A stretch of DNA of 64,000 nucleotides from DATAAP01 sp041690495 (GCA_041690495.1 JAWLHE010000011.1:62001-126000), one strand, 5' to 3'. Counted from the first letter of the stretch, positions 23,176 to 32,900 are shown. Numbers and translations are program-made. Notes: generated by a model from the letters alone, not told the origin.

Positions 23176-24198
23176 TTGGCCGTCATCGTCAGCCTCGGCG
23201 ACGAACGCGAAAAAGTGCGAAGCCCGTCCATCGCCTCGCTCACCGGACTGGTGACGGACGATCTCAAGCATGTCAACGCACTGATCCTCGAGCGCATGCA
23301 GAGCCCGGTGGCACTTATCCCGCAGCTTGCCGGCCATATCATCGCCGCGGGCGGCAAGCGGCTCCGCCCGATGCTGACCCTCGCCAGCGCCAGGCTGTGC
23401 GGCTATCAGGGCCGCCGCCACATCAGCCTCGCCGCCTGCGTGGAATTCATCCACACCGCCACGCTTCTGCATGACGACGTGGTCGACGAGAGCGACCGGC
23501 GCCGCGGCCTCGCAACGGCGAACGCGGTGTGGGGCAACAAGCCCAGCGTTCTGGTCGGCGACTTCCTGTTCAGCCGCGCCTTCCAGATCATGGTCGCGGA
23601 CGGCTCCCTCGCGGTGCTCAAGATCCTCTCCGATGCGTCGGCGGAGATCGCCGAGGGCGAGGTCATGCAGCTGATGACTGCCAACGACACCGAGACGACC
23701 GAGAACACCTATCTCGAGGTGATCAAGGCCAAGACCGCCGTGCTGTTCGCGGCGGCGTGCCGTGTCGGCGCCGTGGTCGCGGACCGCCCCAGGGCCGAGG
23801 AGGAGGCGCTCGAAGCCTACGGTCTCAATCTCGGCATCGCCTTCCAGCTCGTCGACGACGTGCTCGACTATGCGGCCGAGACGGCCACGCTCGGCAAGTC
23901 GGTCGGCGACGATTTCCGCGACGGCAAGATCACCCTGCCCGTCGTGCTCGCGTTCCTGCGCGGCGGCGAGGAGGAGCGTCGCTTCTGGCGTCGCACTCTC
24001 GAGCAGATGGAGCAGCGCGACGGCGATCTCGAGCATGCCATCCACCTGATGGAGCGCCATGACAGCCTGCGGGATTCGGTCGAGCGGGCGCGGCATTACG
24101 GCGCGATCGCGCGCGACGCGCTCGGGGTCTTCGCCGATGGCCCGGAAAAGCGCGCGCTGATCGACCTCATACATTTCGCGATAAACCGCGTCCATTGA
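23176..24198 (+). CDS. ispB: Polyprenyl (octaprenyl-type) diphosphate synthase
   Basis: The 340-residue trans-prenyltransferase elongates farnesyl diphosphate with isopentenyl diphosphate to make the ubiquinone side chain. It reads from a TTG at 23176 with GGGAG eight bases upstream; no ATG fits. Both aspartate-rich motifs are present: LLHDDVVDESDRRRG near residue 100 (FARM) and FQLVDDVLDYAAET near residue 228 (SARM), with GGKRLRPMLTLASARL and GDFLFSRAFQIMV. The residues before FARM are bulky-side-chain-poor, consistent with a long product, but chain length is inferred. Divergent from the DUF2007 gene. Confidence 0.94.
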   Translation: MAVIVSLGDEREKVRSPSIASLTGLVTDDLKHVNALILERMQSPVALIPQLAGHIIAAGGKRLRPMLTLASARLCGYQGRRHISLAACVEFIHTATLLHDDVVDESDRRRGLATANAVWGNKPSVLVGDFLFSRAFQIMVADGSLAVLKILSDASAEIAEGEVMQLMTANDTETTENTYLEVIKAKTAVLFAAACRVGAVVADRPRAEEEALEAYGLNLGIAFQLVDDVLDYAAETATLGKSVGDDFRDGKITLPVVLAFLRGGEEERRFWRRTLEQMEQRDGDLEHAIHLMERHDSLRDSVERARHYGAIARDALGVFADGPEKRALIDLIHFAINRVH

Positions 24199-24235
24199 CC
24201 CGAGCGGGCCGGCCGGCGCGCTGCGGCGGCTTAAC

Positions 24236-24264
24236 TTGCGGGCGGGTCATGAGGGCTGTATAAG
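24236..24264 (+). promoter_or_regulatory. Promoter and leader hairpin of tRNA-Pro
   Basis: TTGCGG at 24236-24241 and TATAAG at 24259-24264, spaced 17 bases, lie 38 bases before the tRNA. Between promoter and tRNA is a hairpin, GGCACC/GGTGCC arms at 24273-24290, in the 5' leader. A typical stable-RNA promoter arrangement. Confidence 0.5.
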
Positions 24265-24302
24265 GGCGCCCCGGCACCCAAATAGGTGCCGTCCCGCCAG
24301 AT

Positions 24303-24379
24303 CGGAGTGTAGCTCAGCCTGGTAGAGCACTTGCTTCGGGAGCAAGGGGCCGGAGGTTCGAATCCTCTCACTCCGACCA
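24303..24379 (+). tRNA. tRNA-Pro, anticodon CGG
   Basis: A 77-base cloverleaf. The acceptor stem pairs CGGAGTG (24303-24309) with CACTCCG (24369-24375), followed by discriminator A and an encoded CCA. The anticodon arm is CTTGC-TTCGGGA-GCAAG, which puts CGG at positions 34-36, and the T arm carries GGTTCGAATCC. It decodes CCG, the most common proline codon in this GC-rich genome. Confidence 0.97.
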
Positions 24380-24492
24380 ATTCAAGAACGGACACGTCCG
24401 GGCCGCCTCCCCGTCATGCGCAACCTGGCGGGCCGGTTGCCGTTCGCGCCTGATCATATCCGCGCCGCCGTCCCCAGCCGCTGGAGTGCCCC

Positions 24493-24858
24493 ATGGAAAG
24501 CCCCAAGGCCAGCTCGGCCGGTATCGTCTTCGTCGTCTCGCTCCATGTCAAAGCCGGCCGCGAGGACGAGTTCCTGAACCTGCTCGCGCCCGTGCTCGAT
24601 GCGATGAGGCACGAGCCGACCTTCATCAATGCAGTCCTTCACCAGGACCGCGATGATCCCGCCCGCTTCATGATCTACGAGACCTGGACCGACCTGACCG
24701 ATGTCGCCGAGGTCCAGGTGAAACGGGACTATCGCCGCGCATACGAGGCGCGCCTGCCCGATCTCCTCCGCGAACCGCGGAAGGTCGAGTTCTGGCAGCC
24801 CCTGCGAGGCGATTTCACATTCCTCGCGAGGAGCCCCGGAAGCCAGGACCCGTCCTAG
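24493..24858 (+). CDS. Antibiotic biosynthesis monooxygenase (ABM) domain protein, putative quinol monooxygenase
   Basis: A 121-residue ABM-fold protein (ferredoxin-like dimeric alpha-beta barrel). GIVFVVSLHVKAGREDEFLN opens the first strand; DAMRHEPTFINAVLHQDRDD and RFMIYETWTDLTDVAEVQV follow, matching YgiN-like quinol monooxygenases. No cofactor is needed in the family; substrate here is unknown. It stands alone downstream of tRNA-Pro and converges on the CigR-like gene. Confidence 0.85.
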   Translation: MESPKASSAGIVFVVSLHVKAGREDEFLNLLAPVLDAMRHEPTFINAVLHQDRDDPARFMIYETWTDLTDVAEVQVKRDYRRAYEARLPDLLREPRKVEFWQPLRGDFTFLARSPGSQDPS

Positions 24859-24961
24859 AGGTTCCGACCGGCGCAGCGCCGCTGCCGTCAGCCGGCAGGG
24901 GGTGCCGATGCGCCTGTCGAGCCGGACGCCGGCGCGTCATGAAAACGCAAGACGCCCGACG

Positions 24962-25192
24962 TCAGCGCCGGATCACGCCAAAAAGTATGTCGAGTACGAC
25001 ATTGGTCGCAACCGCCCCCAGCCCGACATCGTTGCCAACCACCTGCCGGATGACGCCGCCACGCGACGGCAGCCGCGATTCGAGATCGGACGGCAGCAGT
25101 CGCCACGCGTTGCCCGGCGGCAGTGGGTTGCCGCGCGCCAGCCGCTTGCCGATGCCGGGCGGCAATCTCTCTGCGGGCGGCTTCCCGCTCAA
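24962..25192 (-). CDS. CigR-like small protein coupled to kup
   Basis: A 76-residue frame that begins with a TTG overlapping the kup stop as TTGA. It contains the repeated signature LPPGIGKRLARGNPLPPG near residue 10, then LPSDLESRLPSRGG and the hydrophobic end VVGNDVGLGAVATNVVLDIL, which match the C-terminal part of CigR/RcnB-like periplasmic proteins. Those proteins normally carry an N-terminal signal peptide and a variable linker; neither is present here, so the product would stay in the cytoplasm or be a remnant. I recognise the family from motif order; function in this context is unknown. Confidence 0.65.
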   Translation of the reverse strand: MSGKPPAERLPPGIGKRLARGNPLPPGNAWRLLPSDLESRLPSRGGVIRQVVGNDVGLGAVATNVVLDILFGVIRR

Positions 25193-27081
25193 ATCTCGAC
25201 CTGCCCGCCGAGCTCGACCACGCGATTGGGCGGAATGCGAAAGAATTCAGTCGCGTCCAGCATGTTGTTGGACATCAGCACGAACAGCTGCTTGCGCCAG
25301 CGCGGCAGGCCTCTGCGCCTGGCGGCCAGGATCTTCTCGCGGCCAACGAAGAAGGACGTCTCCATAAGATTAAAATGGAGCTGCTTCAGCCTGCATTGCG
25401 CCAACGCCCGCGGGATGTTCGGCTGATCCATGAATCCGTAGCGAACGATGATCACGAAGAAATTCTGGCCGAGATCCTCGATTTCGAGGCGGTCTCCTTC
25501 GGCAACCCGCGGAATGTCCTCGGTCCGCACGTTCATGATCACGACGCGCTCGTGCAGCACCTTGTTGTGCTTGAGATTGTGCAGCAGCGCCCCAGGTACG
25601 ACGGTAACGTTCCCGGTCATGAAGACGGCGGTTCCGGCAACGCGGGGCGGCCGGTCGGGCTTCAGGCCGGCGATGAAGTCCCGGAGCGGCAGCGCGTCCC
25701 GCGCGCGCCGGTCCAGCAGGACGTCCCGGCCCCAGCGCCAGGTCGCCATGATCGTCCAGACAGCCGCAGCCATCACCAGCGGGAACCAGCCGCCTTCAAC
25801 GAACTTGAGCAGATTGGCGCTGAAGAATGCCGTATCGACGAGCGCGAAAAGCCCGAACAGCACGCCGATTCTGACCCAGCCCCAGCGCAGCACGCCGCGC
25901 ATGTAGACGAGGGCGAGCACGGTGTCGATCAGCATCGTCCCCGTCACGGCGATACCATATGCGGCGCCGAGATTGTCCGACGATTGGAAGCCCAGCACGA
26001 CGCAGACCACCGCTACGGCGAGAAGCTTGTCGACGCGCGGCACGTAGATCTGGCCGATCTCTTCGGCGGACGTATGGCGGACTTCGAGCCGCGGCAAATA
26101 ACCGAGCTGGACGGCCTGCCGTGTCAGGGAAAAGGCGCCGGATATGACCGCCTGCGAGGCGATGATGGTCGCCGCCGAGGCCAGGATGACCATCGGAAAC
26201 AACGCCCATTCCGGCGCCAGACGGTAGAACGGATGCTCGATCGCAGCCGGCGTCTCGAGCAGCAGCGCGCCCTGGCCGAAGTAATTGAGCACCAGGGCCG
26301 GAAAGACCAGCCACAGCCATGCGCCGCGGATCGGCGCCGGGCCGAAATGTCCCATGTCGGTGTAGAGCGCCTCTGCCCCCGTGACCGCGAGCACGACAGC
26401 GCCGAGCAGGACGAACGTCATGCCGGGAAACCGTACCGCCATATCGATCGCGTAGGCCGGATTGAGCGCCAGCAGCACGCCCGGGTGCCGGACGATCTGC
26501 ACGATGCCAAGCAGGGCCAACGTCGAGAACCACAGCAACATGATTGGGCCGAACAGCCGGCCGACCCGCGCCGTGCCGCGGCTTTGCATCGTGAACAGCA
26601 GGACCAGGAGCACCAGCGCGACCGGCAGCACGTACGGCTCGAAGGCCGGCGTAGCCACCCGGAGCCCCTCGACCGCGCTCAGGACCGAAATCGCGGGCGT
26701 GATTACCCCATCTCCGTAGAACAGCGCCGCGCCCAGGAGGCCCAAACCGACAACGACCTGGCGCTGCTTCCCGGCGCGCGGAACGGCGCGCAGAGCGAGC
26801 GCTGTCAGGGCGAGAATGCCGCCCTCGCCGCGATTGTCGGCACGCATGATGACGAGAACATATTTGACCGTCACGACGACGACGAGCGCCCAGACGATCA
26901 GGGACAAAACGTGGAAGACCGCCGTTTCATCCGACGTCCCGATGCTGGCGATGCATTGCCGGAGCGTGTAGAGCGGCGACGTGCCGATGTCGCCGAAGAC
27001 GACGCCAAGCGCACCTACGAAGAGGGCTGGCTTGCTCAGACCCGCACCGGCCGTGCTGTAAGACCCCTGGGTTTTGGGCAT
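25189..27081 (-). CDS. kup: Kup-type low-affinity potassium transporter
   Basis: A 630-residue K+/H+ symporter of the inner membrane, starting at the ATG at 27081. Signature motifs: LGVVFGDIGTSPLYTLRQC in the first helix, IMRADNRGEGGILALTALAL, GAALFYGDGVITPAISVLSA, GTEALYTDMGHFG-like GAEALYTDMGHFG, and DAFFSANLLKF-like DTAFFSANLLKF. About 12 hydrophobic helices fill residues 15-430, followed by a cytoplasmic C-domain that ends FFRIPPNRVVELGGQVEI as in other Kup proteins. The next gene is coupled by a TTGA overlap. It is divergent from the cytochrome c gene. Confidence 0.96.
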   Translation of the reverse strand: MPKTQGSYSTAGAGLSKPALFVGALGVVFGDIGTSPLYTLRQCIASIGTSDETAVFHVLSLIVWALVVVVTVKYVLVIMRADNRGEGGILALTALALRAVPRAGKQRQVVVGLGLLGAALFYGDGVITPAISVLSAVEGLRVATPAFEPYVLPVALVLLVLLFTMQSRGTARVGRLFGPIMLLWFSTLALLGIVQIVRHPGVLLALNPAYAIDMAVRFPGMTFVLLGAVVLAVTGAEALYTDMGHFGPAPIRGAWLWLVFPALVLNYFGQGALLLETPAAIEHPFYRLAPEWALFPMVILASAATIIASQAVISGAFSLTRQAVQLGYLPRLEVRHTSAEEIGQIYVPRVDKLLAVAVVCVVLGFQSSDNLGAAYGIAVTGTMLIDTVLALVYMRGVLRWGWVRIGVLFGLFALVDTAFFSANLLKFVEGGWFPLVMAAAVWTIMATWRWGRDVLLDRRARDALPLRDFIAGLKPDRPPRVAGTAVFMTGNVTVVPGALLHNLKHNKVLHERVVIMNVRTEDIPRVAEGDRLEIEDLGQNFFVIIVRYGFMDQPNIPRALAQCRLKQLHFNLMETSFFVGREKILAARRRGLPRWRKQLFVLMSNNMLDATEFFRIPPNRVVELGGQVEI

Positions 27082-27257
27082 GCGATGTCTCGTAGCAGGG
27101 TGACGAGCCGTAGAATCGCCGCGCTGCCGTGCGAATCGATACGGTCCGGAGCCTCGGGACACCGGCATAGACGAACGGGTTCACCGGCGCAACGTGCCAC
27201 CGGGCGCGAGCGCCTCCAAGTGCGCTGCGATCCTGGACAAGCCAATTGGCTTAACCG

Positions 27258-27286
27258 TTGACACGGCTGAGGCCGCTCGGATATCC
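27258..27286 (+). promoter_or_regulatory. Putative promoter of the cytochrome c gene
   Basis: A perfect TTGACA at 27258-27263 is followed after 17 bases by ATATCC (27281-27286), a weak -10, in the 264-base gap between kup and the cytochrome gene. The -10 lies inside the first copy of the direct repeat at 27279-27315, so an activator or repressor bound there could act on it. Confidence 0.35.
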
Positions 27287-27315
27287 CGACCTGAAACCTG
27301 GGATATCCCGACCTG
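27279..27315 (+). repeat. 15-base direct repeat spaced 22 bases apart
   Basis: GGATATCCCGACCTG occurs at 27279-27293 and again at 27301-27315. The start-to-start distance of 22 bases is about two helical turns, so both copies face the same side of the DNA. They lie 31 bases upstream of the cytochrome c start codon. Confidence 0.6.
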
Positions 27316-27345
27316 GTATCAGGCCTGAAGCAGGAGCGGAAGAGC

Positions 27346-27726
27346 ATGAAGAAGACAACGACACTTGGTTTGGCGTTCGCAGCGCTGCTGGCTGCCACGG
27401 GTACGGCCTCCGCCGACGGCAAGCCCGCCGATGGCGAGAAGATCTTCAAGCGCAGCTGCAGCGCCTGCCATGTTGCCGCGAAGGACGGTCCGAAGCGGCT
27501 CGGTCCGCCTCTGTTCGGCGTCGTCGGACGCAAGGCCGGTACCGTCGAGGGCTTCCGTTACTCGGAGGCCAACAAGAAGTCCGGCGTGACGTGGACGCCC
27601 GAGGTGCTCGACAAGTACCTCGTCAATCCGAAGAAGTTCATCCCGGGCACGACGATGGCATTCGCCGGCGTGAGGAAGGACGACGATCGCGCAGACCTCA
27701 TCGCCTATCTGGCGACGCTGAAATAA
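27346..27726 (+). CDS. Periplasmic class I cytochrome c
   Basis: A 126-residue protein with a Sec signal peptide (residues 1-23, ending GTASA) and a single haem c site, CSACH near residue 38. FGVVGRKAGTVEGFRYSEAN is the typical cytochrome c2/c550 middle, and the distal haem ligand methionine is in GTTMAFAGV near residue 105. The size and motif order fit a soluble monohaem electron carrier. It converges tightly (7 bases) with the aminotransferase gene. Confidence 0.93.
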   Translation: MKKTTTLGLAFAALLAATGTASADGKPADGEKIFKRSCSACHVAAKDGPKRLGPPLFGVVGRKAGTVEGFRYSEANKKSGVTWTPEVLDKYLVNPKKFIPGTTMAFAGVRKDDDRADLIAYLATLK

Positions 27727-27744
27727 CGGCGGCTCAGGCCGCCG
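27727..27744. terminator. Hairpin shared by convergent genes, overlapping a stop codon
   Basis: CGGCGGC (27727-27733) pairs with GCCGCCG (27738-27744) around a TCAG loop. On the minus strand the stem is followed by TTATTT, a reasonable U-rich tail for the aminotransferase transcript, whose TGA stop is formed by the loop bases. On the plus strand it begins right after the cytochrome TAA and is followed only by CTTTC. Confidence 0.45.
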
Positions 27745-29074
27745 CTTTCGTCGATGCCACGGCGGAGTCGACCGCCTCGCCGAGCCGCTCCACGATCGTT
27801 CCGATCTGCTCGTCGGTGACGATGAAGGGCGGCGCGAGCAGGACGTGATCGCCGTTGCGCCCGTCGATCGTGCCGCCCATCGGATAGACCATCAGCCCGC
27901 GCGCCATCGCCTCCTGCTTGACCCGTGCGTGGAGCTTCAACGACGGGTCGAACGGCGCCTTGGTCGCGCGGTCCCTGACCAGCTCGATCGCCTGAAACAG
28001 GCCGCGGCCGCGGATATCGCCGACCGCGCGGTGATTGCCGAAGCGCTCGGTCAGCGCCGCCATGAGCTTCTCGCCCTGTCCGCGGACGCGCACGACCAGG
28101 TTGTCGCGCTTTATGACGCGCTGCACGGCCAGCGACGCAGCGCAGGCAATGGCGTGCGCGAGATAGGTGTGGCCGTGCTGGAAGAAGCCGGAGCCGCGCT
28201 GCACCGCCTCATAGATGCGCTGCGAAACCAGGACGGCGCCGATCGCCTGATAGCCGCCGCCGAGGCCCTTGGCGACGATCATCAGATCGGGCACCACTCC
28301 TTCCTGCGTGCAGGCATGCAGGGAGCCGGTACGGCCCATGCCGCACATCACCTCGTCCAGGATGAGGAGGACGCCGTAGCGGTCGCACACCTCGCGCACG
28401 GCCTTGAAATAGCCCGGGACCGGAGCCACCGCACCGGCGGTCGCGCCCACCACCGTCTCCGCGACGAACCCGATCACCGTCTGCGGTCCAAGCTCCTGGA
28501 TCTTGGCCTCGAGTTCCGCTGCCAGGCGGCGACCATATTCCTCCTCGCTTTCGTGCGCGTCCTTGAACCGGTAGGGGAAGCACGGGGAGACATGCGCCGT
28601 GTCCATCAGCAGGGGCGCGAAGGGCTGCCGGCGCCAGGCATTGCCGCCGACCGCCAGCGCCCCCAACGTGTTGCCATGGTAGCTCTGGCGCCGGGCAATG
28701 AAGCGGCACCGCTCCGGCTGCCCGATTTCCAGGAAATACTGGCGCGCGAGCTTGAGCGCGGCTTCGACCCCTTCCGAGCCGCCCGAGACGAAATACACCG
28801 ATGCGAGCCCCGGCGGCGCATCGGCGATCAGCGTATCGGCAAGCTCCTCCGCCACCTCGGTCGTGAAGAACGAGGTGTGGGCATAGGCAAGGCGGTCGGT
28901 CTGGTCCTTGATCGCGCGGATGACGTCAGGATGCCCATGGCCAAGGCAGGAAACGGCGGCGCCGCCACATGCATCGATATATCGCTTGCCCTGCTTGTCC
29001 TCGATGTACACGCCCTCCCCGCCGACGGCGACAGGGGGCACGGAGCGCAGCTGACGATGGAAGACATGGGTCAT
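27734..29074 (-). CDS. Class III aminotransferase (PLP-dependent, aspartate aminotransferase family)
   Basis: A 446-residue fold-type I aminotransferase of the omega/ornithine type. GVYIEDKQGKRYIDACGGAA near residue 22, YFVSGGSEGVEAALKLARQY near residue 92, SYHGNTLGALAVGG near 130, ILDEVMCGMGRTGS near 237 (PLP-binding Asp) and the Schiff-base lysine in IVAKGLGGGYQAIGAVL near 268 are all present. These enzymes transfer amino groups from amines or omega-amino acids to pyruvate or oxoglutarate; the substrate is not evident. Divergent from apt. Confidence 0.92.
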   Translation of the reverse strand: MTHVFHRQLRSVPPVAVGGEGVYIEDKQGKRYIDACGGAAVSCLGHGHPDVIRAIKDQTDRLAYAHTSFFTTEVAEELADTLIADAPPGLASVYFVSGGSEGVEAALKLARQYFLEIGQPERCRFIARRQSYHGNTLGALAVGGNAWRRQPFAPLLMDTAHVSPCFPYRFKDAHESEEEYGRRLAAELEAKIQELGPQTVIGFVAETVVGATAGAVAPVPGYFKAVREVCDRYGVLLILDEVMCGMGRTGSLHACTQEGVVPDLMIVAKGLGGGYQAIGAVLVSQRIYEAVQRGSGFFQHGHTYLAHAIACAASLAVQRVIKRDNLVVRVRGQGEKLMAALTERFGNHRAVGDIRGRGLFQAIELVRDRATKAPFDPSLKLHARVKQEAMARGLMVYPMGGTIDGRNGDHVLLAPPFIVTDEQIGTIVERLGEAVDSAVASTKAAA

Positions 29075-29204
29075 GCCGCGGACGGTAGCGCGGCGGCGGA
29101 GCTAACACAACCGACTGCTTCGCGACACCGGATCAACGCGAAATTGCGCGCGGTGCATCGCGCCGATAGGATGCGCGCCGAGCTTCGACGCGGGGGTAGT
29201 GACG

Positions 29205-29714
29205 ATGGACTTGAAAGAATGGATTCGCGACGTTCCCGACTTTCCCAAGCCGGGCATCATGTTTCGCGACATCTCGCCGCTGCTGGCCGAGCACAAGGCC
29301 TGGAACACCGCGGTCGACCGCCTCGCCGGGATCATCAGCGCACACAAGCCGGACCTGCTCGCCGGCATCGAATCGCGCGGTTTCCTCGTCACCGCGCCCC
29401 TTGCCCTGGAGATGGGTTGCGGCTTCATGATGGTCCGCAAACGCGGCAAGCTGCCCGGCCGCACCATCTCGTACACCTACGAGCTCGAATACGGCACCGA
29501 CACGATCGAGGTGCAGGACGGATTCATTCGACCCGGCCAGCGGGTCGTGGTCCTCGACGACGTCCTCGCCACCGGCGGCACGATGGGGGCGGCGGTTCAG
29601 CTGCTGCGCCGGGCGGGTGCGGACGTGCGCGGTGCCGCCTGCATCATCGAGCTTGCCGCCCTGGAAGGGCGCAAGCGCCTTGACGTGCCGTTCGAAGCGC
29701 TGGTCAGCTACTGA
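29205..29714 (+). CDS. apt: Adenine phosphoribosyltransferase
   Basis: Salvages adenine with PRPP to form AMP. The 169-residue protein starts at the ATG at 29205, eight bases after a GGGGG ribosome site (a GTG two codons earlier is possible). KEWIRDVPDFPKPGIMFRD at the N-terminus, GIESRGFLVTAPLA, VRKRGKLPG and the PRPP loop VVVLDDVLATGGTM near residue 118 are diagnostic. Length is normal. Stands alone, divergent from the aminotransferase. Confidence 0.96.
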   Translation: MDLKEWIRDVPDFPKPGIMFRDISPLLAEHKAWNTAVDRLAGIISAHKPDLLAGIESRGFLVTAPLALEMGCGFMMVRKRGKLPGRTISYTYELEYGTDTIEVQDGFIRPGQRVVVLDDVLATGGTMGAAVQLLRRAGADVRGAACIIELAALEGRKRLDVPFEALVSY

Positions 29715-29769
29715 TCAGGCGTGGGGCCGAGCCGCCGTCATAGGCTAAAAACCTCAATATTCCGGGTAG

Positions 29770-29784
29770 TTAACCAATTTATTA
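29770..29784. promoter_or_regulatory. CtrA-like site upstream of the PAS kinase
   Basis: TTAA-CCAATTT-ATTA matches the alphaproteobacterial CtrA pattern TTAA-N7-TTAA at seven of eight fixed bases, and its left part reads TTAACCA like the short CtrA half-site. It is in the AT-rich patch of the 199-base gap upstream of a PleC/DivJ-like kinase. Binding is only inferred. Confidence 0.3.
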
Positions 29785-29913
29785 CGTCTGCTGCGGTAAT
29801 ATCGCCAGCGGATCGGTCTGCAGCCGGGGAGGTTTCGCCCCGGATCCGCGATTCGAACGACGGGCGGCGTGAGCGCCGGATCGCCGCGCGATCGCCCGAA
29901 GGGAAGTCGCACG

Positions 29914-32900
29914 GTGAATGTCTCGGTCTCGCAATTGCTGGCGGGTATGGTCGCCGCGGGTCTGACCGGCGCCGGCATCGTCTATGCAATGCGTCCACCC
30001 GCGGCGGCCGGCCGGCCGGTGCGCCGGTGGATCGCCCGCCTCCTCCTTCAGGCCCGCAGCCACGCCGGCGACGCCGCAGTGCGGCTCGCGACAAGCGAGC
30101 AGCGCTTCAAGGACTTCGCTGAAGCGAGCTCCGACTGGTTCTGGGAGATGGGGCCGGATCTTCGCTTCACCTTCATGTCCGACCGGATTTACGACGTGCT
30201 CGGTTTCGACCCGGGCCATACGCTCGGCAAGCGGCGCGAGGAGCTCTCCGACACATCGATCGAGCCGGAAAAATGGGCAAAGCACTTCGCCGACCTTGCC
30301 GCGCATCGGCCGTTTCGCGAGTTCACCTATCAGATCATTCTCCCGAACGGAAACACCCGGCATATCAGCGTCAGCGGCAAGCCGCTCTTCGAAGACTCCG
30401 GCCGTTTCCTCGGTTATCGCGGAATCGGCCGCGACGTCACGGAACGGCTGGATGCGGAGGAACGCCTCCGCAAGAGTGAAACGCGGTTCCGCGACTTCGC
30501 CGAATCATCGACTGACTGGCTGTGGGAACAGGACGCGGAGCTGCGCTTCACCTTCCTGTCGCACGGCGCCCTCGAGCGGTTCGGGCTCAGTCGCGAGCAA
30601 CTCATCGGCCGCCGCCGAGAAGAGACCGCGCCTCTCGGCGTCACCAACGAGCAATGGCGCTCGCATCTCGATGACTTGGCAGCGCATCGGCCATTCCGGG
30701 ATTTTCGGATGTGCCGTCTCGGTGCCGACAACCGGCATCGCTGGTGCACAATCAATGGCTGGCCGACCTTCGACCACGATGGGCGATTTACGGGGTATCG
30801 CGGCACCGGACGCGACATCACCAACGAGGTCGAGGCCGAACATCGCGCGAACGTAGCGCAGCGCCGCCTCTCCGCCGCCGTCGAAGGGCTGTCCGACGGC
30901 CTCGCCATCTTCGACGTCGACGACCGTCTGGTCGCATGCAACGAGGCATTCCGGCGCATGATGCTTCCGCCGGACCTGCCGGCCGCTCCGGGCACACCGT
31001 TCGAGGATCTGCTTCGGGCGGCCGTCAGTGCCGGGCTGATCCCGGATGCGGCAGACGATCCGGAAGGCTACATCCGCGCGCGGCTGGAGCGGCACCGTCG
31101 GCCGAGCAGCGTTGTCCAGCGGCGGCTTCTCGACGCGAGCTGGATACAGGTCCGCGAACAGCGCCTATCCGATGGAGGCATCGTCCTCATCGCGACCGAC
31201 GTCACCGAAATCAAGCGTCAGCAGGCGGAGGTCGAACGCAAGACGGCGACTCTCGAAGCCACGTTCGCAAACATGAACGAGGGCGTGTCGGTTTACGACC
31301 GTGATCTGAATCTCGTCGTCGCCAACGGGCGCTGGCAGGAGATGCTCCAGGTTCCCGATCATCTTGCGCGGCCCGGCATCGCGTTCCGCGAGATCCTCCG
31401 GCACATGGCCTCGCAGGGGCACTTCAGCGACGAGGACACCGAGAGCGCCATCGAGCGCCGGCTCGCCGCCGTGCGCAAGAATGCACCCGGCCGCCGTGCG
31501 CGCTGGTATCCGAACGGCCGGTATATCGACCTGCGCCGCACGCCCATGCCCGACGGGGGCTTCATCTCCGTAAGGACCGACCTGACCGAGCTGAAGGCCA
31601 CCGAGGAGCGCTTCAAGGATTTCGCCGAGGCGACCTCGGACTGGTTCTGGGAGGCAAATGCGGATCTGCGCTTTACCTACGTATCGCCGATGGCGCGCGA
31701 GAAAGCCGGCGTGGCGGCGGGCATCGACATCGGCGACACGTCGACGATGAAGAAGCCGCGCGGCGTTACGGACGAACGCTGGTTCTCGCAACTGGCCGAC
31801 ATAAAGGCGCGGCGCGCGTTCCGAGACCTGCATATTCAGCGGTCGGACGCCGAAGGCCGGGTGCGGACATTGGCGATCAGCGGCAAACCGATCTTCGACG
31901 GCAAAGGTGTCTTCCAGGGCTATCGCGGCACAGGCACCGACATAACCGAGCGGCTCGAGATCGAGGCGCGGGCGCATCTCGCGCAGGTGCGCTTCGGCAG
32001 CGCCATAGACTCGCTCGACGATGCGCTGGCCATCTTCGATACGGATGACCGGCTGGTCATGTGCAACCGGGCCTACCGGCGCGAGGTCGGCGAGCCTGGC
32101 GGCTCGATCACCGCCGGCATGACTTTCGAAGAGATCGTTCGGCTGAATCTGTCCGCAGGCAAGCTTACGTCGGTGGTCGACCAGGAAGCCTTCATGGCGC
32201 AGCGGCTGACGCACCACCGCAATCCCGGAGAGCCGATCCAGCTCCAGCGCGACGACGGGACCTGGCTTCAAGTCCGCGAACAGCGCCTGTCGGACGGCGG
32301 AACCGCCGTCATCGGCACAGATATCACCGCAACCAAGAACCGCGAGCGCGAGCTGTTCGAAAAATCGGAGATCCTCGAGCGCACGTTGGCCAACATGGGC
32401 GAAGGGATCATCGTGTTCGATCGCGACCTGCGCCTGCTCGCCTGGAACCAGCGCGCCATCGAACTGCTGGAGCTGCCGCCCGCACTCTGCAGGGCCGGTC
32501 TTCGCTACGAGGACTATCTGCGCTTCCAGGCGGAGCACGGCGAGTTCGCCAACGAGGAGCCGGAGGCGGCGGTGGCCAAGCGCATCGCCCGGGCCGGCAG
32601 TGCGCAGCCCTATCAGGTCGGGCGCTGGCGTCCGAACGGCCGGTTTATCGAGCTGCGCCGCAACCCGATGCCAGGTGGCGGTTTCGTCACGCTCTATTCC
32701 GACGCGACCGAGCGCAGGCGTGCCGAGGATGCACTGCGGGACGCGAAGGAGGCCGCCGAGATCGCCAACCGGACCAAGAGCGCATTCCTGGCCAATATGA
32801 GCCACGAGCTGCGTACGCCGCTCAATGCCATCATCGGCTTCTCCGAGATCATCGAGCAGGAGCTGTTCGGCACAATCGGCTCGCCGCGCTACAAGGAGTA

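Noticed and set aside
22828..24195. A 455-codon minus-strand frame opposite ispB
   Set aside because: Only its last 72 codons (from the GTG at 23046) look like a protein, the DUF2007 gene; the rest is antisense to ispB.
25123..27261. A 712-codon plus-strand frame
   Set aside because: Antisense to kup; very rich in Arg, His, Gln and Asp, with no domain-like blocks.
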